Positions 45,481 through 55,240 of a DNA stretch of 64,000 bases are shown here, piece after piece. The notes under the pieces are model-generated. The model made no database searches. It was given only the letters and a program-made list of their open reading frames with translations, and was not told the origin of the DNA. Both the position numbers and the translations under genes were made by a program. Position 1 is the first letter of the stretch. Each line of letters opens with the position of its first letter. Source of the stretch: Tretioscincus oriximinensis (Eukaryota; Chordata; Lepidosauria; Squamata; Gymnophthalmidae); contig JAJVDF010000261.1 of the NCBI GenBank assembly GCA_022410635.1, forward strand, positions 724,227 through 788,226, written 5' to 3'.

Positions 45481-47220
45481 CACAGAATTTGCATATCAAA
45501 TGATGAGATCATGAGAATTTTTGTTAGTGTTTTCCCCCACACACCACTCCCCCTGCCAGTTCTGCCAACAGATAAAAGTGGTTGTGCCCCCTCCCTTTGG
45601 GAAACATCACCCTTTGCTGTATCATGCCAGGAGAAGGCCAAACAGGGAAGGGGGCAACTGTCTGAGGTAACGGTAGGCAAAGTATTGGGATTTCTGTTTA
45701 GTTTCTCAGTAAGACAAGAGGAAGGGGAAGAAAGAAATCATTCCCAGTACAGCCACCTGGTAACGCTTTTGGGTGGTCCAATGGAAATCAGTAAAGCCCT
45801 TAGCATTACCTTGTCTGTTCACTCCCTCAACTTGCCAAGGGGTCACAGAGGGGACACTGCCTGAAACAATAGTTCTCCAATGAGAATGCAGCTGTGGAGA
45901 AGACTGAGCACAAGGACAGGAGGTCTCATTTTAACCAGCTGACCTCTGCTTGAGAACAAACGTGAGTATAGATAAGGCTCTGTTCAAGCTTTGGGTCAAC
46001 CTCTCTGTTCCTTTATCAAAGTGCTTTTCATCTTGGGAGGGGAGTCTGTATTGGAAATGTTCCAGCAGAACAATAGAACTGAAACTTAGATTTCAGCCAT
46101 GTGTGTCCAATGACACAGGAAAACTAGCTCCGAACCAAACTTAATGCAGCAGAATCATGGTAGTTCTGGTGGCCAACCATCTTTTAAAAAAAATAATCAT
46201 CCTCTAATAGGGAGTGTTGTCTTCAGATCAGATCTAAAGATAAAACCCCTAAAGTGTGAGAGAGAACCCAGCTACCCCACTGTTTCTCCCATCCTGACAG
46301 AGGGTTATGGCAATGTTTCTAGCTAAAATATTTACCCAGTCATGCAGTAGCCAAGCTTCTAGGTTAATACTGCATCTATTTATCAAGCATACTGTGGTAA
46401 GAATGTACAATGTGTTACAGCTGTACCCATAGAGGGGTCTAAAATAGAGGGGTTTTGTCTCAAGTTGTATTAGATAGTCGTACACTGATCATAGCATCTG
46501 AATTTTTCTTCAAATTTTCTTTAGACCAGAAATAGCCCTAGAAGTGGCATAGATCTTCATCATCATCCTTTTTTCCTTCTTGCTTCCATGGCTACCTGAG
46601 TTCACTCTTAGAATCATTTATTCAAGTTTACTGGTAGGGCAACTCTAATTACATTTTTTGTACCAGCAAATTGAATGTCAATAGGGAGCAGGCCATTTAT
46701 CCACTGACCCCTGAGAACATATCAGAGGTTTTTTTGTAGGCTATGTGGATGCAGCCAACATTCTCTTTCAGAANAGCTAGACATGTTTCTAGATAAAACT
46801 ATTTCTCTATAAAAAAGTACTATTCAGTATGGTCTCCATGACAGCAGTGCATTCCCTATTGTTGAATCCAACTTGAATCTTCTTCAGAAATTGAGGTGCA
46901 CACTGCTCACTGTCACCCTCAAAACTGCAAGTTGAAGAATCCAAGATCTAGGCTGTATGGTGGAAGGGAAACCACAAATCAGCCCAAGTTGTTAATTATC
47001 TGATTTGTTTTTATAGATAAATATAGTCACATATTGTCATGGTTGAAAGTTACTGTGAAGGAGCCTATGTTAAGTAATACTTTTCAATAGTACTCTAACA
47101 ACATTTTAAATTTGGTTGACTTATGGTGATCTATTTTAAGAAAATGGAACACTTTTGCATTACTTTCAGTACAACGCTGTATTTCATTTATTACTGCATA
47201 GTTCTCAAAATGTTTCATGG
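45481..47220. other. Unassigned sequence, about 1.7 kb
   Basis: A 117-residue plus-strand frame at 45511-45864 and others nearby have no recognisable domain. Nothing supports them as exons. One ambiguous base at 46774. Confidence 0.4.
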
Positions 47221-47345
47221 GCACTTCTGCACGTGCTGGTACATACTATGACAAGATTCACCCTTCTTAGTCTGTACCAGTATGTGGATGGTAGGTCCCT
47301 ATTATGAAATGTAATTCAGAATAAGGGTGAATGCAGAAAGACCCC
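47221..47345. repeat. Dispersed repeat, 'accagtatgtgg' family
   Basis: 'gtaccagtatgtggatggta' matches 22628-22650. The ends ('cttctgcac' and 'aatgcagaaag') are weakly inverted, so it may be a small fold-back element. Confidence 0.45.
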
Positions 47346-48543
47346 AGGTACCATGACCACAACAGCCTTGTATGATATAATATTGGCAGACTTGAGGCAT
47401 GGACCAAGAGAAAACTGTCTGAAGCTACACAATGACTTGGGGACAGAGAAGCATTTTAAATGAAAGTTTTCTGGTTCCTGAAAATGTGTTCTAGGTATTC
47501 TGTTGCTCAGAAGTTTATAAAATCCAAACACCCTTGTCACCCCTCTTTTGTATTAAGTTGGCATAACCGCTGATTTGGCCGGTCCCTTGTGAAATGGTCT
47601 GATCTGGATCAGGATCTAGCCCTCAATCTCCATGTTGCTTTAGACAGATTTGCTTGGCATTACTGTTTGTTCCAAGAGTCCTTATATCTTGGTGGCCTTC
47701 GTAGCTTCCGTTTTTATTCCNGGGAGTCGGTAGGGGGGAAAAAGTCAATACTCTTTGTGCTGTGAATCTGGTGATTAAAAGTCTGCAAAAAGATTAGCTT
47801 GTAGTCACAGCCCACATTGCTTTCTGTGGGAATCATAGCCCAGGACTTTTTCCAATGTTCTTCTCATCTGGGATGTTTCAGAATTTCAGTTTAATTGGCC
47901 TTGTGATATCCTCATTCTGAAATTCAGGCTAGTTTGCCAATAAACATCCCACAGTAAAATTAAATGGTCTGATAAAAATAAATTAAGGCAAAGAATGTGT
48001 GAGATTCAGTAACTGAAATGACCTTGCTGCTACTTTTGCAGGCCTTTCATTCATTCAGGTTCCACTTTTTATGTTACATGTTGTGTTTTAGACACTAGGA
48101 AGGTTTCATGTTTTGATAGTATACAAAATAAGAACCATGAGTTAAGAAAGCAAGCCTGCTGTGCAAAACAGTGGTAAAGTTGGGTCTCCTTTGTGATTTG
48201 TATTAGTTATTTGGCTCTTCATTTTGTGCGTACATTTTTCATACATTTCCATAATGCAGAAAACAGGGATATGCGATGGAAATAAAAGTATAAAGATGTT
48301 TATGAAAATCCTTTTTCTAATATGGTTGCCGAAGCAGAGAATTGTCACACTTCTATCCCATATATTTCAATACCACAGCTGTGACAATATTCAGTAATGT
48401 TTTCCATATCTAGCCCTAGTACGTTTGCTTCTTCGGGGCAAAAGAAGATTTATTATTACTTCTAAAGCATCATTCAGATGTGGCAAAATTAGCAAATTGC
48501 AATCCCAAATTAGAAGGACTGCTGTTTTCCATTCCAAATGCTA
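47346..48543. other. Unassigned sequence
   Basis: No recognised gene or repeat. One ambiguous base at 47721. Confidence 0.4.
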
Positions 48544-48671
48544 GAAGAAGGAGGAGGAGAAGGAGAAGCAGCAGCAGCAGAAGAAGCAGCAGAAGCGGAA
48601 GAAGCAGAAGAAGCGGAAGCGGAAGAGGAAGACGACAAAGACGACGACAAAGACGACGAAGACGAAGATGA
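48544..48671. repeat. GAA/GAG/GAC trinucleotide microsatellite at a SINE tail
   Basis: About 130 bp of GAA, GAG, GCA and GAC triplets. It abuts the 3' end of the minus-strand SINE that follows, whose family normally ends in a short TTCTTC tail (GAAGAA in reverse), so it is an expanded tail. It creates chance frames of Arg/Ser or Glu/Asp. Confidence 0.9.
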
Positions 48672-48961
48672 AGAGGGTTTTATACCCCGCTTTTCTCACC
48701 TTTCAAAGGGACTCAAAGTGGCTTACAAGGGTATTTTGCCTGAAGGTTGACATTCTATCTTCCCCACCAGGCTGTGGTGGTTCCCATGTATCTACTTACA
48801 GTCAGTTACAATTTCTTGCAATTCGTGCTTTCGAATAGCAGGGTTGGCTAGAGCTACAGGCTAGTGGAAGGTGCTCACCCCTCCCTACGTTTGACACAGG
48901 GCTTTGAAACCTGCTCCCACATATGAGAGACCATTTTTTAGTGACTGACCTATCTGCCTGC
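48672..48961 (-). mobile_element. tRNA-derived SINE, family 1
   Basis: The reverse complement follows 9552-9875 closely. It shares, reversed, 'ttataccccgcttttctcac', 'acattctatcttccccacca', 'gtggttcccatg' and the tRNA-like head ('actgacctatctgcc'). The B box region is decayed ('gggctttgaaacc'). Confidence 0.85.
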
Positions 48962-49618
48962 TAACGGTTGAGGTGACCTACATGTAAAACAAAACAAAAT
49001 TAAACTAAATCCATTAAGATTGCTCTTTTCTGGTGGAATCAACATGTGAACAATTATATCATCTCAGTGCCAACTCAAGGATGGAACCTTTGGCCATATA
49101 TGTTGCATACAGCCAAAATTATGTCCTCCTAAATCAGATAATTTGGAATCCTGGGTCCTGGCTTCCAGTTTGGCTTGCTAGTGCATGTGTAAGCATGGAT
49201 GTAGCCAATCCAAGCATTCTGACCTTAAAGGTAAAATTCAGATGGGAAGGGGGAAGAATGTTATAAGCATTATAAACTATTCACATGTGGCCTGCTGCTC
49301 TAGCCAGCAAGGATACAGAAGAAGAACGTTAACTTCTTGGCTGCAATATATGTGACCCTAAAGACCAACCATGTTCTGTTTTGGGAGATCTAGAAAAATT
49401 GCTAAGGAGAAACCTTTTTGAGTAGCAGTGGCAAACAGAGCAAAGTGCTTCCTTACATTTTTTTTTAGCAGTGTATATTCATAATTCTTACCAAATCACA
49501 ATTCTGCAAACTTAAGTGGCCTGTGGCACATCTTGTGATAATTTAATTATGCAAAGTATTAAAAATAAATTTTAAAAACCCAATCTGTTATCATTTGCAA
49601 TCTGTTATTGACTGAGTT
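48962..49618. other. Unassigned sequence
   Basis: No recognised feature. Confidence 0.4.
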
Positions 49619-49799
49619 TAGGGTTTCCAGATGAAATTTAGGATAGACATTTACACGTTTAATGGGTGGGGAAAAACAGATCTTCCCCACACACATATCT
49701 GGTAGTGCATGCATTAGAAGCTGCACCTGGTGAAAACGCCTCTCTTCTATAGTCATTACAGTTATAAATTGGTGTCCTGGATTTTATCTGGTAAGCCTA
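49619..49799. mobile_element. 181-bp MITE with TAGGGTTTCCAGAT-type inverted ends
   Basis: Left end TAGGGTTTCCAGATGAAAT; right end, inverted, TAGGCTTACCAGATAAAAT. The interior, read in reverse, matches 6742-6800 ('caggtgcagcttctaatgc'). The ends look hAT-like, but the flanking 8-mers do not match. Confidence 0.7.
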
Positions 49800-50034
49800 A
49801 TCAAGGTGTTCTGAAGATATATTAATTTGGTTTAATCTGTTCTAAATGCCAAAATATATATGATTGTTTCATACTGAGGATAATAATACATATATCTTTT
49901 TTTATACTATCTTAAATATTTTATATTTTCTAAACATATATAAGACCGTAAAAAAAGAAAGAAATCTGAAAATACTGACACCAGCAGAACTGGGAGCTGC
50001 ATACAGTAATCTAAATCACCTTCAGCCACTAGGA

Positions 50035-51460
50035 GTGGGTTCTCACTAGAGGAAAAAAACAGGTATGAAACCCAAGTGTCCAAGCTGTGTTTCATAGAAT
50101 CATAGAATCATAGAGTTGGAAGGGACCTCCAGGATCATCAGGTCCAACCCCCTGCTCGATGCAGGATTCCTTAAACCATCCCAGACAGATGACTGTCCAG
50201 TCTCTGTTTGAAGACTTCCAGAGAAGGCGAACTCACCACCCCCTGTGGCAAACTGTTCCACTGGTTTATCACCCTGACTGTTAGAAAGTTTTTTCTGATA
50301 TTTAATCTAAATCTACTCCCTTGCCGTTTCATTCCATTGTTTCTAGTACTTCCATCTGCTAATGAGAATAGTGCTGATCCCTCTGCTCTGTGACGGCCCT
50401 TCAGATATTTGTAGACAGCTATCAGGTCTCCTCTCAGTCTTCTCTTTTGCAGACTAAACATCCCCAGATCCTTTAACCGTTCCTCATAGGACATGGTTTC
50501 CAGACCACTCACCACTCATCTAGTTTATCAATGTCCTTTTTAAATTGGGCCCCCCAGAACTGAACACAGTATTCCACGTGTGGTCTTATCAAAGTAAGAC
50601 CACATTTGGAATACTGTGTTCAGTTCTTTTAATCCAAATTCTAACTGTATGACACTTAAGTGGACTCACAACAAATGGGTCTCTGGGATCTTTTTCCCTC
50701 AAAGAACTGGGTTAAAAACAGGTGATCTTCATTCTGATTTTTTCTGCTCTTGCAACAGTTTGGGAGCTGTTTGCTGGGCATGGTTTGTGTGAGGAAGGAA
50801 AAGGGAAGAGCTGCATATTCCCTTCTGGCCAATGGGCATCGTGGGTGTTCCCTGGGTGGGGAGCCTTGGAAACCTTTGAATTGATCAGGACCCATTTGCA
50901 ATATCTCCCTCATCCTTTTCCCCAATAATTAGATGAGCAGCTGAGTGGCTGAACCAGTTCTGCTACTTAGTGGTAATCAAGGTGCAATCACCAGCTTTTG
51001 TTTCTGAAAGAAACAAACGACTTTGTTTTCTATGGCTTCCGTGGAGATTAATGGAGCTAACAGAATTGTTAACTATAAGGTTCTGACTTAAGGCAGGTTT
51101 TAATCAATTTCAGTAGTGTTCATTTATGTCTTCACTTTCAATTTTTATAATGTCTTATTGAAGCTATCCAAACAGATTGTTGTCACCACATTTTCTAAAA
51201 GTAGGATCAGTCTATCAAATAACCACTGATTTTATGCAAGGGAGGATCATGGAATGAAGGGTAGAATCCAGCAGTGCACAAAGGATCCCCCATCGTCACT
51301 GTGAACTAATCTGTTTTGGAGACCAGAAATTAGAGACAGGATGAACTGCATAATGTTGACATTGCTTTGCTTTGTAAATATGTAGGTGTGCAAAAGTAGC
51401 TTTGTTCTTGAACATGAGGTTAAGGGAGTGGAAACCTAACTAGGCGTCTAGCAATGATGT
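50035..51460. repeat. Paralogous block, copy 2 (interrupted by CR1)
   Basis: Collinear with 33425-34375. Similarity begins at 'gaggaaaaaaacaggt', stops at 'gctgtgtttc' (50091) where the CR1 begins, resumes at 'cttttaatcc' (50628) and continues to about 51460 ('taggcgtctagcaatgatg'). The uninterrupted copy 1 reads 'cgtgtttccttttaagc' at the same point. Confidence 0.8.
50092..50627 (-). mobile_element. CR1 LINE, 5'-truncated and 5'-inverted
   Basis: The minus-strand frame 50171-50515 begins YEERLKDLGMFSLQKRRLRG, then DLIAVYKYLKG, later RNNGMKRQGSRFRLNIRKNF, and ends in LPQGVVSSPSLEVFKQRLDSH. This is the standard CR1 ORF2 C-terminus, here nearly intact for 114 residues. The 3' UTR is short and ends in the CR1 octamer-type repeat, ATTCTATG reversed, at 50092-50117. 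At the 5' end, bases 50555-50588 recur inverted at 50593-50626, a sign of 5' inversion during insertion. No clear target duplication, as is usual for CR1. Confidence 0.92.
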
Positions 51461-53230
51461 GTAAAACAGAAGGTAAGGGCAAACCTTGTATCTATATTTG
51501 ACGTTATACCAAAAAGTCTTATGGTGGAACATAGTTTTTAAAAAATAACACATAAAAACAGGTAAAATAAGTCAGTTAAAAATAATAACGGTGCCTGCAA
51601 TGAGAGGGAATACTTGGCCCAATTTTCGTATCTTCTCCTCATTGCCTTTGCACCCTCTCTGCTAGAAAAAGCTGCCTGTTGCTGTAGCTCTGTAGCCATT
51701 CAGTTAGAATTCAGAGCAAGATGGGCATTTGAGATCTGATGCTTGAGATCTGAAGCAATAGATGCCACAATGCAGGTTCAGCACATGGTCTTCATTAATG
51801 TGGTCTGCCACTTCCAGATTAGAGGGCTCTTGTTTTTGTTTAAAACATTTTATGCACAACAATACAGTAAAACATCCTCTCTTTTCAGATGAGAGGACTC
51901 TTAGTAAGATCTGATAAAAGACCACCATTAATCCCATGGAGACTAAAAGGATGTATTGGACTCCTTAAACCGAATTGCTTCTTCTCTTGGTGTAGCTTTG
52001 CAAATGAAGATCGGAGGAGGGGGGTTGTAGTTGTGCACACCTATTGCAGGACTCCTGGTGGCTAATAAGGACAATGTGGGATAAGCAGGTCTGGCCATAT
52101 CAGTGGCAGGGAAAGGTCTCGACTGAACATGGTACAGCAGTGGCATCCTAGTTCCTGTGCTTTTGTCTTTTGTTTTCGAGACTAACTTTTGTAACCCCAA
52201 GAACATACCCTAATTTGCACCCCCACTTTTATTAAAGTTCCATCTGATTAGCAACACAAGACTTCAGCCTGCTGCGTCACCCAGAATGCTTCTGCTAACA
52301 GGTCACCCACTGCAGATGCCCATAAGCAAATGTCACAGAAGTAAGTGTGAGATGTTTATCCGCAGCCTGAACAGTATGGCTATTTATGCACCATAGGTAA
52401 ACCTTATAAGTTATATGAAATATAAATATAATACTTTCCCTTGAACAGAAGCTAAGAAAAGACCAGCTTCCTTGTAAGGCTAAGCTTGCAGATGACCTCA
52501 TCAGAGCTAGCCCAGAGGGGGTCTGTTGTAACAAAGACAATAGTCTGATCAAAGTGATAATCCAATCACCCAAAGATTACTCTTGGAACCCCTCAGGAAA
52601 GCAAACAGTCCTCTTTTGACACCTATCAAATGTATCAACTCATTGCTAGGAGATGGAACTAAACAATTAGTTACACAAACATCCTCTTGCTTACTAAAGA
52701 ACAAACTTGTGATGTCACTGTAGTTTAAATTCAGCGTTGGTTATAAGATATATTTTTATATATCTCACCTCTCTACATCCTTCCACCTCATGCGTTCTTT
52801 CTTTAATATGAAGTCCCCCGTCTGCCCATAATTATAATTTTGCTGTCAAATATAACCTTCTTTTGATTCAGAAACATTGTACCCCAAGCTTTATTTTAAA
52901 AATACTTTTTTCCTTTTCCTCTTGCCCTCCACTGACTGTTTCCGATTATCTTACTTCCCCACCATTGATTGTTTCCTACATCCTCACAGCCCCTGGCATT
53001 TGATTAGTATGCAAACATATTATTTCTTTTCCACTTAGTGTGAAAGTTTTTAAATTTTATTTTAGTATTATCACTCATTGTTTGGAAACCAACAAGTCCC
53101 AATTACCTCATTTTCTGCCCTACGGTGGAACCTGACCATAACATGCCACCCCAAACCTTCTCTTAGAAGCATTGCCCAACATTGCTTTCTGGATCCATGT
53201 TTTTCTCCAATCTTCAAGATTTCACTTGCA
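51461..53230. other. Unassigned sequence, about 1.8 kb
   Basis: Single-copy-looking with no recognised repeats. Short unsupported frames only. Confidence 0.4.
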
Positions 53231-53446
53231 TAGGCTGACCAGATGACCCCTTTTTTGGGGGGGAGGGGGGGTTGAAAACCTGGTTTTGGTGTGCCTCCCA
53301 GTTTTTTCTGAGGAACATTTTTTCAAAAAAAAGATTTTTTTCAAAAAACATTTTGTTTTTTAATTTTTTTCCCCTCAGAAAAAAACAGGAGGCACCCCCA
53401 AAACAGGCTTTCAACGCTCCCCAAAAGGGGTCATCTGGTCAGCCTA
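53231..53446. mobile_element. 216-bp fold-back MITE with TAGGCTGACCAGAT ends
   Basis: The left end, TAGGCTGACCAGATGACCCC, returns inverted at the right end. The arms pair over about 80 bp, out to CAGTTTTTTCTGAGG and its inverse. The loop is almost pure A/T runs. TA lies at both ends and could be either the termini or a TA duplication; flanking 8-mers do not match. Frames here (53214-53414 and 53272-53484) are chance and mirror each other because of the palindrome. Confidence 0.85.
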
Positions 53447-54299
53447 AGGACACCAAGCTGGCCCTCACGTCATCCCCTTTCTGATTTCCTGCACAGATAG
53501 GTAACTGTATATTGGGAAAACAATCTGTTTTTCCAACTCCTAGCTGTACCTATGCTCTTTTTCTCACTGTTTCTTATTAGGTATAAGTGTGTGTGTGTGT
53601 GTGTGAGTATGTCCCTACTGCTATATTCATGCTTATTTTACTACTTAATAAAATATTTCTGCAGAACTTTACCTTGTGATTATTTGACTGTAATATTTGT
53701 TTCATATATATATTTATTGTTTTTAAATGCATTTACATGTATTTACATGTATAGTAAATCTGTATTGAAAACAAACATGGATGGGCTGTAAATGTATTTG
53801 GCTGTAATCTTAAAATCCCCCACTCCATGTACATGAGCTGCTAAGATCCTTGCTTATCCTGTCTTTTGCAAGTGAGTTTGCTCTAAGCTAATCTTCTCCA
53901 ATTTTTAGCATTATTATTATTTATTAATTATTATTGAACAAATTAGGTAACACACTGCATGTGTTCTCAAAGGAGAAGATATTGTTGAAGATGATATGTT
54001 TCCAACCCCCATTCTTTGCTGCTACAGCAGGCTACTCATAGTGGCCAATATAGCAGGCACCAAGATATTTCTTATAGCCTCTCTATTATAGTGGCCAATG
54101 GCTAGCTCACCATACCATTAGTTTTTGCTGCTTCTTTTCTTTCTTTTTTTTTTTTAGGGGGGGGGGTTATATTCCCCACTTCCCTCTCGGTTGCTGTTTG
54201 TGGGGTAGCCCTCTGCCTTCTCCTTCACTCACCTCCACCAGCTACAATGATTAAGAAATTTATTTTTATATTTAATTATACCTCTTACTATATTATGAG
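53447..54299. other. Unassigned AT-rich sequence with simple repeats
   Basis: (GT)n at 53587-53605, and a T13 run followed by G10 at about 54143-54166. No gene seen. Confidence 0.45.
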
Positions 54300-54660
54300 G
54301 CTCAGGAGTCCTGTAAAGATCTTGCCAGGCCAATAAGGGTGGCAGGGCTCATCCAAGAAGAGCCGGATGGATCTCCAATCCTTTCTCTTGCAGAAATTCC
54401 CGATGCCGGGTCTGAAATGGTGGCCTCAGCAATGAGGACACGGTGAGCGTCGACCAAGGTGGTGCAAAATGTACGTCTCACCAGCAAAGGAGGGAAACCA
54501 CAGCCTTTTATGGCCTTGGTGCTCCTTTCCCTGGATGCACAGGATGAGTGTCATGTGCCTCTGTGCTCCTTGGAGAACGGAGATGCTGACTACAGCGGCA
54601 GCCATACTCACTTCCCTGAGGACCGTGCCAGCTACCAGGGCCCTGCCTGAACACAAGTAA
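54300..54660. other. GC-rich, CpG-retaining island of unknown nature
   Basis: Sharply richer in G+C than both flanks, with about ten CpGs. A short segment has splice-like edges: 'tttctcttgcag' before 54406 and 'ggtgagcg' after about 54442. Frames of 60-76 residues run on both strands without known motifs. It could be an unrecognised repeat, a non-coding RNA exon or a remnant of a processed sequence. I cannot decide. Confidence 0.3.
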
Positions 54661-54955
54661 GCCCTTTATCTTGGGTAGGTAATGATCCTTTATCCTGGAT
54701 ATATGTTTTGCAGATTCAGAACAAGACCAATTTACTAGCTATATGCATAAAGGGCCTTGGTGGAGAAATCTTACAACAACCCTTTGCAATAAAAAGGGAG
54801 CCACATTATTCTTAATACTTTCCTTTTCTGAGCTTTCTGAACTACATTTCTTCACTATTTTTGCTTAAAAATGCCAAAACTTTTATATTCACTTATTTGT
54901 TTTCCTTTTGGAAAGAGATTGAGTGTTTGGATTGCTTGTTTTACAAGGCAATGCC

Positions 54956-55240
54956 TCATCTCCCCGCGTTGCTGTTAATTAAGCTGTGCAATATTTTCCA
55001 TGTGAAGTCACAGGACATGAAACGAGCACATTTTTGACGATGCTGCTTCTTCTCTGAAAAATCCAGCAACACTTTAAGTACTGTTTCTATGATGGTAGCA
55101 AGCCAATCTTCACCACGCCGGGCTTGGAGAGAGCACGCTATTGCACCTACTTGAAAACGAGGATAAATATAGGGCTCGTTCATGTGCACTTTGGCTTCAG
55201 CGACCTAAAAAACTATGTTGAATGAGGTGTATTGGTTTTA
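54956..55240. promoter_or_regulatory. CpG-retaining patch, candidate conserved element
   Basis: Non-repetitive, with about nine CpGs in a CpG-poor neighbourhood and motifs such as 'cacgccgggc' and 'gctgttaattaagctg'. A 77-residue minus-strand frame (54956-55189) has no recognised domain. Either a regulatory element or an unrecognised exon is possible. Confidence 0.2.

Noticed and set aside
48480..48750. Arg/Ser-rich and Glu/Asp-rich open frames that look like an acidic nuclear protein
   Set aside because: They are two readings of one triplet microsatellite at a SINE tail, with no start context, splice site or other domain.
33425..51460. The two similar blocks as LTRs of one endogenous retrovirus
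   Set aside because: They lie 16.6 kb apart, no gag, protease, RT or integrase motifs occur between them in order, the intervening DNA is a mix of unrelated repeats, and block ends lack clear TG...CA and primer-binding sites.
53572..53791. Hydrophobic frame as a membrane protein
   Set aside because: Created by a GT microsatellite and AT-rich DNA; no family features.
54402..54450. Short coding exon
   Set aside because: Splice-like edges alone are weak. Only one short frame is open, no neighbouring exons are visible and the encoded residues match nothing I know. Kept only as a finding on the GC-rich island.
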